Shown: positions 15,896 to 25,900 of the stretch, piece after piece | Layout: each line of letters begins with the position of its first letter | Position numbering within the stretch: position 1 is the stretch's first letter | From: Candidatus Thorarchaeota archaeon MP8T_1 | Lineage (GTDB): Archaea; Asgardarchaeota; Thorarchaeia; Thorarchaeales; Thorarchaeaceae | Direction: 5' to 3' | NCBI GenBank assembly: GCA_002825465.1 | Contig: PJER01000004.1 | Coordinates: forward strand, 1 to 64,000 | Length of the DNA: 64,000 nt | The notes under the pieces: generated by a model | What the model saw: the letters and a program-made list of their open reading frames with translations, nothing else | Told to the model about the DNA's origin: nothing | The model's database searches: none | Position numbers and translations under genes: made by a program

Positions 15896-17575
15896 ATGTT
15901 ACGAGAAACAGATCAGCAAGAAGTAGTGGACGAGGAACGACCTGCCTTTGTTGAAGAGGCATACTTCTCAGGGGCCAGAATTGGAGAGGCAATAGATTGG
16001 TGTATCGCCCGTCAGGACAGAGAACTGCATTGTGAGGTGGAAGGAGTCCTTAGGTCCACTGGAAAAGATATCAGATTGAGAGGGCGAATCCTAAAGGTCA
16101 AGAAGAGTGTCCTTACCAGAAGAATAGCAGTAATTGTAGAAGAGGATTTACGCAGACAAAAGGCCGGAGAACTAGAGAAGGTCCTCACACTAGGAAGTGA
16201 CAGAACATCACAACAGGATGTAGCGGTCACCCAAATCACTGTGCAAAACTATCTGAAACGAAATATGACAGAAGATCTGTTTTACGACGGCCGTGACTTG
16301 CAGCAAGCAGTGAAAGATCTTGAAAAGATGAAGAGCCAGAATATAGCCTGCACTGTTTGGGGGAAGAGAATGAGTGATAGACTGCCTATAATGATCCAAG
16401 GATCAATCATCGGATCATCAACGGCACCAGCACCCATCCTCCCAGAGGGTTCACTTGAGGTACGAGTTGAACCAGAAGGAGAAGTAGGAGATGCAAAAAT
16501 CTACCATATTGCTCAACCACAATTGCTTGTAGGACCTAGATACAATCCCAATCTTACAGTTCTTGCTAACAAGGTTTACATCATGCCCTACGCATGGAAG
16601 AGTGCTCCTGAATACAGGGATGTAGTAGCAACAAGAAATCTTACTGTTAAGATCAAGAGTGGTAAGAAACTGATTGAGAATGTGTCTTTCTCACTGAAAG
16701 AAGGCCAGATGTTAGCTATCATAGGAGAAAGTGGTGCAGGTAAGTCTACAACTGTCAAAGCTCTGATTGGAGACATCCCAAGTACTGGTGTGTGTCGAAT
16801 CGCAGGAATCGATTCAAGAGAGACACAAAAGGTACGCCATTTCTTCGGATACTGCCCTCAAGACCTCTCATATATGTACGACACCTTCACACCGCTTGAA
16901 AATATTATTGCCTTCGGAAAGCAGTATGACATTCCTGAATGGCAACTCATCCAGAGAGGAAAGACTCTCCTTCGAGACTTTGGAATTCTTGAGAAGGGTA
17001 ATTCACCCACGAAGGAGCTCTCAGGTGGACAACAAAGAAGAGTATCAATTGGGATTGCTCTAGCGCATAATCCTAGAGTTCTACTCATGGACGAGCCAAC
17101 TTCAGGTCTAGACCCAGATAATCGAACTGAACTCTGGAGTTACCTGAACTATATCAATCAGGAGTATGGAACTTCAATTGTTGTAATCACGCATTACCCC
17201 GTTGAAGCAGAATTCTGTGACAAAGTGGCAGTGTTCCTCCGTGGAAAGAGCTTGGTTGCATATGGTTCCCCAGCTAAGCTGAAAGAGTCAATGCCATCAA
17301 GAGGATTTGCTGTAGGAATCGTCTTACATGAAGTTGACCCGCGTGCTTTGAAGACTCTTGAAGATGTAGAAGGAGCGAAGTTCGTCCTACAAAGAGGAGA
17401 ATTACTGAAGATATTCACCGAAGAGCCTCTTGAACTCATCGCAGAACGTGCTGTTGCTGCTTTGAAGGAGAAAGGTATTGGAGTCAAGATAGTCAAGACT
17501 AAATCCGTAGCGGACATGGTCGATTATTACATTGCAATAACAAGAGAATTAATTCAAGGTTCAATAGAGAAGTGA
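15896..17575 (+). CDS. ABC transporter ATPase with duplicated N-terminal domain
   Basis: A 559-residue protein. The ABC domain fills about residues 245-470: Walker A GESGAGKST, signature LSGGQ, Walker B LLMDEP, H-loop ITHYP. A C-terminal tail of 85 residues follows. The first 230 residues are not part of usual ATPases: two copies of one module (about 24-75 and 128-180) share a pattern of aromatic-rich start, a helix, then CxVxG and a basic or hydrophobic strand ending in G(R/S)I. Its role is unknown; perhaps nucleotide or partner sensing. GGGTGATAC precedes the ATG. Seven bases to the next gene. Confidence 0.9.
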   Translation: MLRETDQQEVVDEERPAFVEEAYFSGARIGEAIDWCIARQDRELHCEVEGVLRSTGKDIRLRGRILKVKKSVLTRRIAVIVEEDLRRQKAGELEKVLTLGSDRTSQQDVAVTQITVQNYLKRNMTEDLFYDGRDLQQAVKDLEKMKSQNIACTVWGKRMSDRLPIMIQGSIIGSSTAPAPILPEGSLEVRVEPEGEVGDAKIYHIAQPQLLVGPRYNPNLTVLANKVYIMPYAWKSAPEYRDVVATRNLTVKIKSGKKLIENVSFSLKEGQMLAIIGESGAGKSTTVKALIGDIPSTGVCRIAGIDSRETQKVRHFFGYCPQDLSYMYDTFTPLENIIAFGKQYDIPEWQLIQRGKTLLRDFGILEKGNSPTKELSGGQQRRVSIGIALAHNPRVLLMDEPTSGLDPDNRTELWSYLNYINQEYGTSIVVITHYPVEAEFCDKVAVFLRGKSLVAYGSPAKLKESMPSRGFAVGIVLHEVDPRALKTLEDVEGAKFVLQRGELLKIFTEEPLELIAERAVAALKEKGIGVKIVKTKSVADMVDYYIAITRELIQGSIEK

Positions 17576-17582
17576 TTGAAAA

Positions 17583-20500
17583 ATGAAACACCCACGAGTA
17601 ATAATGCAGCTGACTCGTCTACTGCTGATTGGCGCATTAGTTATAATGCTCCTGCTCAGTGGGATTACTACAATACTTCCTGCTATGAACACAGGTTCAG
17701 TTGATTCAAACTATCAGGATAAGATCGATGATTCGGTCGTGAACATGACTAGTATAGATGACCGAGTAGATGTACTGGTTGGATATAATGCAGCAGTAGC
17801 AGATTTCAAAGCAAAGAACGCAATCCTCCTAGCGGATAAAACAGCAAAACTACTGGACTCGTTTAGTACCCTGAATATGCTCCGAGTAAATATGATGAGT
17901 TCCCAGATAGAGGAGCTGGCAAGGAATGAAATCATTACTAGAATTTGGTCAAATGAGATTACACCTATTGAACAAGCAAATACAACTCTAGCAAGTTCAA
18001 CAGATCCTGAGGACTATGTGCCGCTTATTGATAGAATCGGAGCCCGCAATCTGTATGAACAAGGTTACAATGGTACTGGAGTAGTTGTTGCAGTTCTCGA
18101 CACCGGAGTCGACCCACTTAGTCAAGATTTTTCCGTATCATCTTTTGCTTCCTTTGTCGAAGCAGATACACTACCTCTCGATCTTATCGGTCATGGAACA
18201 TATGCGGCGTCTGTCTTGGCAAGCAATGGTACTACTTCAAATGGCAAATACATGGGTATTGCACCAGGAGTCACAATCATTTCTGCAAAAGTCACCCTCG
18301 GTGGGCTCTTTGCAGCTCCTAGTTGGATTGTGTCAGGAATAGAGTGGGCAACAACTAGAGGAGCAGATATCATTCTGCTACCATTCAACACCTTAGGAGC
18401 TCCTAATGATGCAGTGACCACGGCTATTGAAGTCGCCGCTGAAAAAGGAGTGTTTGTAATTGCAGCAGCTGGTGATGATGGCCCAGATTACCTCACTGTA
18501 ATGTCACCAGGCGGAAATGCGGCTGCATTCTGTGTAGGCGCCTATGACACCGAATTAGGAGAAATACCGGATTTCTCTGGTAGAGGCCCCTCTCTAGGAC
18601 TCTTAACGAAACCAGATATTGTTGCTCCAGGTGTTGGTATCGTAGCAACGAAAGCCTTTACAGGTCTCTCAAGCCTCGGGTTCGGGGACATTGGACTTGG
18701 AGACCTTGGAAACCTTGGTGGTTTGGGAGGCCTTCTAGGAGGGTCAATTGGAGAGACCTTTGATGAGAATTACACAATAGCAGATACAACAACAGCATCT
18801 GCTGCAATCACCGCTGGAGCAGCTGCAATATTATTGCAAGCATTTGATAGAGCTGCCCCGATTACACTTGGAAATGTGCTACGAGATACTGCCACTAAGA
18901 TTCCATATGGCGCAAACGATGGTGGAGCAGGATTACTCAATATCAATGCAGCCTTTAATTATCTGAGTACAAAACAAACCCCAGTAGAACCTCATACGAG
19001 AACCACAGGTACACCACTTCTAGCCCTAGGGATCATCAGTGCAGCAGGTTACGATGCATCAACAACCATGCTCATGAGTAGTTTCGGAACAACGATAATT
19101 GCTCTTGATTCACGAAATCCACAGGATTCTGGTATACATATGATGATGGGCATGTTCTCACTCAAATGGAACGAGATGGACCCCACAAACCTGATGATGT
19201 TTGATGTGAAGAGAGAATTACATCAAGTTGTGACTGCATCACAGAATATGAACTATAATCGATATGTCGGAGTTTTATCGTATGAGGATACTGTCTTCGT
19301 GACTTTAGTTGTTGAATCATATAATCTCTCAACATACTCAGACCTTCCACTCACAGCATTCAGAATTACCCCATATATTCTCAATCTTGGATTGGAACCT
19401 ATTGAGAATGTCAGTTTAGCCGTATCATATTCTCTTGATCTATATCTGGATGGGATTGATGATCATGGTAAATATGATCTTGACAATGAACAATTATTCG
19501 CTTATGGGCTCTCAGAAGACTTCGGTAACTTCTACGTTGGTATGAACTCAAGTATTCCGTTATCAGCCTTTGAGGTTGGTAATTCCTCTGAGATCTCATC
19601 TCACATTTCTGATGACAATCTGACAGGGAGTACTACGTTCGATGGTAGTGTTGGTCTTGGTATGCAGTGGGACTTTGGCACTGTTGCAGTCAATGACCCA
19701 GTGAATGTTACGATTGCAATGGGATTTGGAGAGAATAGAACTGTCCTAGATGCATCAATTGATGCAATGTGGATTAACGAGGTTCCTCAGACTATTGTAG
19801 ACCAAGGGGACCTCATTGTTGTAGAAGCAAATCTTCCAAGAATCGCAAAAGAAGGATTAACCTACGAATCACATGCAATAATAATGAATGTAGGAGAATC
19901 CAATTCATCTATCTATGGAGCATTAATAGTAGCTGAAAGCTTGAACAATACAGGTGCGATGTATGCAAGATACGCATCATTTGAGAACATCACACCATTT
20001 CAGGCTGTAAACATTTCTGCTTCATGGCGACCAGAGAGTAAGGGAATACGAACAGCTATATGGGCTACAGCAGCAAGTCTTCAATCAGTCCTCGGACTTA
20101 CCCAGAATATTAACACATTACTTCTGAGTGTTCTAGACGATTTTATATTGCGAGATGTTTTCGTAATCAATCCTATCTCATCTACATCTGTTTTTCCGAA
20201 AGTACTTCCCTTTGCTCCATTTGACATCAGATTCCCTGCAGACTTTGGGATATACAGTTTCGTCCTTTCAACAACTGAGTCTTTAGGAAATATGACAATT
20301 GCAAATCATGGAAATGCGTCTGATTGGGGAAACATGTCGCTAACTGCAGCTGATACAATAGAAGGATTCTATGAATTCACAGGATTCTTGATGGCACCGC
20401 CAATTGGTGTTGATGGATACCATAGATGTGATTATGTTATTGAGACCGAATATGGATGGACAACGAACATCACATTGGAAAGAGTTCTCGAGTATCCACG

Positions 20501-21947
20501 AGCTATGATGCTCCTCGACACCTCTCATGGCGGAGGATTTGGATCACTCATGGGAGATTTGAGCCTAGGAAATGTAGGAGACCTTGCAGGTGGCGAGGAC
20601 ACTGCTGGACTTGAGTTCCCACTTGCTCAAGAAGATACTGGAACTACTGATATGGGAGGGATGTCGATGGACTTCAGCTTGAATGACCTTGGAAGTCTTG
20701 GATCATTGACAAGTCTCTTCGATTCATTCCGGATGACAACATTCTCAGGTCTATCCAATATGAAAAAGGCAATGGCTAATGTTGGTCTTGACCTCATAGA
20801 AACACCGGGCATGGATCTAAATGCAGATCTATTAGCTCAATTTTCAACTGTAGTCATCATAGCTCCAACTGAAGAATATAATTCCACGGATATTGAAATG
20901 TTACGTGACTTCACACGCGGAGGCGGAACACTTGTCATCTTAGGAGATAATGATGACAATGCAAACATTTCAGCATTGAATCCATTGCTTCTTGAATATG
21001 GCTATTACTTACATAGTTCTCATTCAGAAGAAAATACTACTGATATTGTGACCGCATCACGTCTAGGTGCAGGATTAGAGTCTGTCTGGCTTGGTGGCGG
21101 TACTTACATTATGAACAATCAGTCCAATGCACAGCTGCGGCTCAATGGAAATAGCGTAGCTGTACTTGATCAGACTGACCCAGAACTTGCAATTTTCGGT
21201 TCATCAAAGATCTTCATGAACAAAAACCTGGTAAAATGCAATAACAGCATGCTTTTGGACAATTTGAACCAGTATCTACTAAGGAATACATTAACTACCC
21301 AGACAAGTCTCTCGGAGAATACAACTCGATACCCATATGACAAGAGTGTCTATCTCAACCTGCAAGTGACAGATGTTAATGGAGATCCAGTAAATGACCT
21401 CTTTGTTGCTATTGTCTATGAGCTACCCAATGGCAATCTTTCATTCTTCATAGCTGGCTTTGTTGAGGATGGTCTCTATTCCTCACAATTCGCTCCTCGT
21501 ACCTGGAAAGAGGAAGGGAGAATTCATGGTATCTTCATAATTTTGGGAACTGAAGATTATGCTATGACCTATGCAAGTGTGAGTTTTGACATCTATATCC
21601 CTCCTGCTGGACCAGGAACTCAAGAGCCCGTCATATGGCTCACAATGTCCCAATTGGCACTTGCTACAGCAGTGACTGTCTTCGGTGGACTGGGAATGGT
21701 ACTCGTCTATAACCGACGAAGAATGAAACGCCGACTGAAAATCCCAGAGATCGATACCGATCTGAATCGAGACATAGATTCTACGCTGAATGCACTCCTT
21801 GCGGCATTCATGCAACTCGAGGAACTCATCAAGCGTGAGGATCTAGATCAGATACAGAAGATTGAGGCACTTCGTGTCTTAATGCAGAGTATCGAAGAGG
21901 GTAGGAAGATGTTCGATAAGGTCAGTGATAGAGTAGGAGGTGTCTGA
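17583..21947 (+). CDS. Subtilisin-like type I membrane protein, catalytic Ser replaced (likely pseudopeptidase)
   Basis: A 1454-residue protein: N-terminal signal/TM segment (about 9-32), a S8-like domain (about 155-465), a long beta-rich ectodomain, a GATase/DUF4350-like unit (about 1045-1236), a TM helix (about 1352-1375) followed by RRRMKRR, and a 75-residue helical cytosolic tail. Catalytic Asp173 (VLDTGVD) and His204 (GHGT) are present. The Ser position reads Thr404 (TTTAS instead of GTSM) and the oxyanion Asn is Asp298 (AAGDDG), so cleavage is doubtful. Two Gly/Leu-rich stretches (about 361-390, 980-1045) interrupt the domains. The overall order resembles eukaryotic site-1 protease. The 3' end holds the ribosome binding site for the second ATPase gene. 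Confidence 0.85.
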   Translation: MKHPRVIMQLTRLLLIGALVIMLLLSGITTILPAMNTGSVDSNYQDKIDDSVVNMTSIDDRVDVLVGYNAAVADFKAKNAILLADKTAKLLDSFSTLNMLRVNMMSSQIEELARNEIITRIWSNEITPIEQANTTLASSTDPEDYVPLIDRIGARNLYEQGYNGTGVVVAVLDTGVDPLSQDFSVSSFASFVEADTLPLDLIGHGTYAASVLASNGTTSNGKYMGIAPGVTIISAKVTLGGLFAAPSWIVSGIEWATTRGADIILLPFNTLGAPNDAVTTAIEVAAEKGVFVIAAAGDDGPDYLTVMSPGGNAAAFCVGAYDTELGEIPDFSGRGPSLGLLTKPDIVAPGVGIVATKAFTGLSSLGFGDIGLGDLGNLGGLGGLLGGSIGETFDENYTIADTTTASAAITAGAAAILLQAFDRAAPITLGNVLRDTATKIPYGANDGGAGLLNINAAFNYLSTKQTPVEPHTRTTGTPLLALGIISAAGYDASTTMLMSSFGTTIIALDSRNPQDSGIHMMMGMFSLKWNEMDPTNLMMFDVKRELHQVVTASQNMNYNRYVGVLSYEDTVFVTLVVESYNLSTYSDLPLTAFRITPYILNLGLEPIENVSLAVSYSLDLYLDGIDDHGKYDLDNEQLFAYGLSEDFGNFYVGMNSSIPLSAFEVGNSSEISSHISDDNLTGSTTFDGSVGLGMQWDFGTVAVNDPVNVTIAMGFGENRTVLDASIDAMWINEVPQTIVDQGDLIVVEANLPRIAKEGLTYESHAIIMNVGESNSSIYGALIVAESLNNTGAMYARYASFENITPFQAVNISASWRPESKGIRTAIWATAASLQSVLGLTQNINTLLLSVLDDFILRDVFVINPISSTSVFPKVLPFAPFDIRFPADFGIYSFVLSTTESLGNMTIANHGNASDWGNMSLTAADTIEGFYEFTGFLMAPPIGVDGYHRCDYVIETEYGWTTNITLERVLEYPRAMMLLDTSHGGGFGSLMGDLSLGNVGDLAGGEDTAGLEFPLAQEDTGTTDMGGMSMDFSLNDLGSLGSLTSLFDSFRMTTFSGLSNMKKAMANVGLDLIETPGMDLNADLLAQFSTVVIIAPTEEYNSTDIEMLRDFTRGGGTLVILGDNDDNANISALNPLLLEYGYYLHSSHSEENTTDIVTASRLGAGLESVWLGGGTYIMNNQSNAQLRLNGNSVAVLDQTDPELAIFGSSKIFMNKNLVKCNNSMLLDNLNQYLLRNTLTTQTSLSENTTRYPYDKSVYLNLQVTDVNGDPVNDLFVAIVYELPNGNLSFFIAGFVEDGLYSSQFAPRTWKEEGRIHGIFIILGTEDYAMTYASVSFDIYIPPAGPGTQEPVIWLTMSQLALATAVTVFGGLGMVLVYNRRRMKRRLKIPEIDTDLNRDIDSTLNALLAAFMQLEELIKREDLDQIQKIEALRVLMQSIEEGRKMFDKVSDRVGGV

Positions 21948-21948
21948 T

Positions 21949-22944
21949 ATGGGAAAAGAAATGCCTGTAAAAGAGACACACCGTGAGATTGACATCATTG
22001 ACCTTAAGGTAGCCTTTGGAAAATTCTATGCACTCAAAGGAGTGTCCTTCTTTGCAAACAAAAAAGAATTCCTAGGAGTCATTGGTGCCAGTGGTGCAGG
22101 AAAGACCACCGTCCTGAGGATTCTCACAGGACAGATTCGACCGACTGAGGGGCAAGCATATGTAGGAGGCTATGATGTCACAAAGAAAGGTTTCCTCATC
22201 AGCCTGCTTGTTGGGTATGTTCCCCAACTTGAACACCTCAGTCTCTATTACGATTTCAGTGCTCTTGAGAATGCTCAGTTCTTTGGAAGATTATATGGTC
22301 TTCGACCAAAGGAAATCGAAGCACGGTCCAGAAATGTCCTTAGCATTCTTGGATTCGATGAAGATCTGATGACCAAAAGAGTAAGTAGGCTCTCCGGTGG
22401 AGAGAGAAAACGCGTCTCAATCTGTTTAGGAATGATTCATGATCCACCCGTGCTTTTACTCGATGAACCTACAACCGGATTGGATGCTCATTTACGCCAC
22501 GAGACCCTAAACTACCTGAAAGAATTGAACTACAAATTGGGGACGACAATGGTCATCATCAGTCACGACCTAGAGATTGTTGACTATTGTACACGTGTAT
22601 GCCTCCTAGAGGAAGGAGAGATCAGTCAATTTGGTACTCCTCAGGAATTGATCTCCACACTCCCAGGAAAAGGAGAGAGCATCAAAGTGGTGCTTCATGC
22701 ACTGACCCCCGAGATCATCAAACGTGTACAGTCCATTCCAGGAGTACAATATACCGCTCAAGCTGGTAGAAACGCAATGAAGTTGTTCATCGACAACCCC
22801 GAGGACAACCTTCTACCAATCATTCACCGCCTTAATGAGATGAAAATGCCCTTTGACGGGGTGGAAATCGTTGAGGCAGACTTCTTTGATTATTTCCAAG
22901 TAAAACCATGGAAAGATAATGGGATAGGAGGAACCGCAAAATGA
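21949..22944 (+). CDS. Second ABC transporter ATPase of the surface operon
   Basis: A 331-residue ABC ATPase: Walker A GASGAGKTT, Q-loop YVPQ, signature LSGGE, Walker B LLLDEP, H-loop ISHD, and a C-terminal regulatory tail of about 110 residues. The frame opens at GTG 21940, but that codon lies inside AGGAGGTG; ATG 21949 has this site at the right distance and starts one base after the previous stop. The C-terminal tail resembles, in part, that of the first ATPase (HALTPEIIKRVQSIPGVQY against HEVDPRALKTLEDVEGAKF). The two ATPases probably form a heterodimer on the single permease type. Confidence 0.9.
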   Translation: MGKEMPVKETHREIDIIDLKVAFGKFYALKGVSFFANKKEFLGVIGASGAGKTTVLRILTGQIRPTEGQAYVGGYDVTKKGFLISLLVGYVPQLEHLSLYYDFSALENAQFFGRLYGLRPKEIEARSRNVLSILGFDEDLMTKRVSRLSGGERKRVSICLGMIHDPPVLLLDEPTTGLDAHLRHETLNYLKELNYKLGTTMVIISHDLEIVDYCTRVCLLEEGEISQFGTPQELISTLPGKGESIKVVLHALTPEIIKRVQSIPGVQYTAQAGRNAMKLFIDNPEDNLLPIIHRLNEMKMPFDGVEIVEADFFDYFQVKPWKDNGIGGTAK

Positions 22945-25900
22945 AACCCTATCATGCAATCATAGCTCTAGTATTCGTCTGCGTACTCGCAGGCCTAAGT
23001 ATTCAGGGAACAGGACCAGATATGGTCACTGTGTTGAATCACGAAACATCATACTCCACAGCAGAGATTGCACCCTTCACTACTGCCCTCGCTTGGTCCA
23101 CGACAACTGGTTCTCAGGTTAACGGTCTCGTGGTCGATAATTTCGATATTGATGATTATGAAGAGGTGGCAGTCATCACGCAAAACGGTACACTCTTTCT
23201 GTTTGACCAAGATAGTACGCTCCTCTGGAAGTTAGCTCTAGGCACTATTCCACGTGCTATAGCAGCCATCGATGGGACTGCCAGCACAGGAAAAGAAATC
23301 CTAGTTGGTACAGATGATGGAGTCCTTGTGGTCGGTGCAAACAAATTGGTTCAGATGAACATGTCGCTCCCAGAACCTGTTTATGCGGTTGCAGGTGGTC
23401 ATCTAGACGCGGACGGATTTGAAGAGGTCATAGTGGGTTGCGATGACTTCAAGGTGTACGCATTTGAGCTAAATACGACATCACTATGGAGCTATCTCAG
23501 CAATGGAAGAGTGAGGCTTCTCAAAGCTGCTGACATTAATGGGGATTCCCGCACAGATGTCATTGTAGCATCGCAGAACAGGAGATTCACCTATCTGAAT
23601 AGTACTGGTGACATGTTCTTCGAAAAGACTACTGATACTGCAATCAATGCATTGGCGGTTGGAAACCTTACAGAGACAAGTAATCTTGAGATGATCTATG
23701 GGCAGACCAATGGAACACTCTCTATATGGAATACTTCAGAGATGCTTGTCTATAGCATTCAGGCAAATGAGAGCATCACCGCACTTTGTGTTGGAGACCT
23801 CGTTACAGGTGCGTATGATGAACTCGCACTGGGTACATCAGGTGCAGCATTACGAATCTATTCCTCAGCAGGTGCGCCACTATGGAACAAGACTCTAGGG
23901 GGACAGGTAAACTCAATCCTCTTCCCGAACATCGGTAATACGACCAATTCCCAAGTCCTTACTACAACCAATGGGCAACTCACCCTCTATAATGCCACTG
24001 GCTGGCGGTCATTCCGAACAGATGTTGTTGGACTCACTCGATATATCACATATGGAGACCTCGATAACTTCGGCGGTCAGGAGTTCGTCTTTGGTACCAC
24101 TGGCGGAACAGTCTCAGCTTACGGCCGTGACTTTGACAAGGATAGACTCGCTGATGCCCGTGAGATACTCATCGAGGGGACGCTCTATAATGATTCTGAC
24201 ACAGACAATGACAATCTTTCTGATGGTGCAGAAGTCCTAGACTATGGCACTAATCCCTTGCTAAAGGATTCGGACTCCGACAAGCTCTCAGATTTCGCAG
24301 AGGTCATCACATATGGTACAGACCCTAACGATCCTGACTCAGATAACGACAAATTGACCGATTGGCAAGAAATCTACTTTGGAACGGACCCTAATGATTC
24401 TGATACAGATAACGATCAGCTCACAGATTATGAGGAAAATAACGAGACCCTCACTCTACCTACTGATCCTGACTCAGATGATAATGGAATCAATGATGCG
24501 CAGGATGATAATGATGGCGATGGTCTGACAAATATTCAGGAAGTCCGAATAACCTTAACAGATCCCAATGATGTCGATTCGGACCATAATGGCATAACCG
24601 ACTATTACGATGATCAGGATTCAGATGGTTTGCTCAACTGGAAAGAGATTCAGCTTGGAACGGGTGTCTATAATCCGGACAGCGACGGCGATCTTCTTTT
24701 GGATGGATATGAGGTCAAGACCAGCAAGACAAATCCGCTTAACGAAGACACAGATAATGATCAGCTCACAGATTATGAAGAAGTCATGATAGTCCATTCT
24801 AATCCACTTAAGGCTGATTCCGACGAGGATGGGTTGGACGATTACGAAGAATATGTCACCTATAGTACGCTGGTGAATGACCCAGACTCTGACGACGACG
24901 ATCTTTCAGACGGTGACGAAGTCAATACCTATCATACTGACCCTCTAAATCCTGACACGGATTCTGATAATATTCCAGATGGTGAAGAAGTTAATGTCTG
25001 GGGTTCAGACCCCAACTCAGCAGATACTGATTTAGATGGACTCCAAGACGACCTTGAAGTTTACACATATTTCACAAATGTCACAAAGGCAGATACTGAT
25101 TCAGATACGATAAATGATGGACAAGAAGTGATCTATGGGACCAATCCAAATCTTGTTGATACAGATTTTGATGGACTTCGAGACCCTGATGAAATCAAGT
25201 ACCTCAGTAGTGGTTGGAATGCTACCAATCCACATACATGGAATGCAACAGTGTTAGATGGAGATTGGGATTTTGACGGAGACAGACTGACTAATTATCA
25301 GGAAATATATCTGACCAAGACTAATCCAACGCTAATGGATTCAGGTGGTCTCTCACTTACAGATGATATGGAAGACTCCGACCTTGATGGGCTCACAAAC
25401 TACAATGAGCTCTTCGTCACCTTCACAAATCCCAGAGACCCAGATTCAGACGATGATAAGGTAAAAGATGGACATGAGTGGTATCTCCTTCACACCGACC
25501 CCAATGACGAAGATTCGGATGACGATGACATTTCAGATTATGATGAAGACCTAGATGGGGACAAGCTCTCAAATGGAATAGAGCTGTATGTGACAGGCTC
25601 TTGGGATAATGTGACGCATCTCCAAGGCACATGGTTTAACAGGACAGACTCTGACTTCGACCTAATTTCGGATTACTACGATGATGAGGATGCTGACCTG
25701 CTACCCAACTGGTTTGAGGTCGAGATGACAGGAACTGATCCTCTATACAACGATACGAATGACAATGGCGACCTTGACTGGCAGGAAGACCCAGACAATG
25801 ATGAGTTGAATAATTACGAGGAATGGCTCTATGAGTGTGATCCTCTTAACGCTGATTCAGATTCAGATCAACTGACAGACGCAGAAGAAGTCTATGAAAC

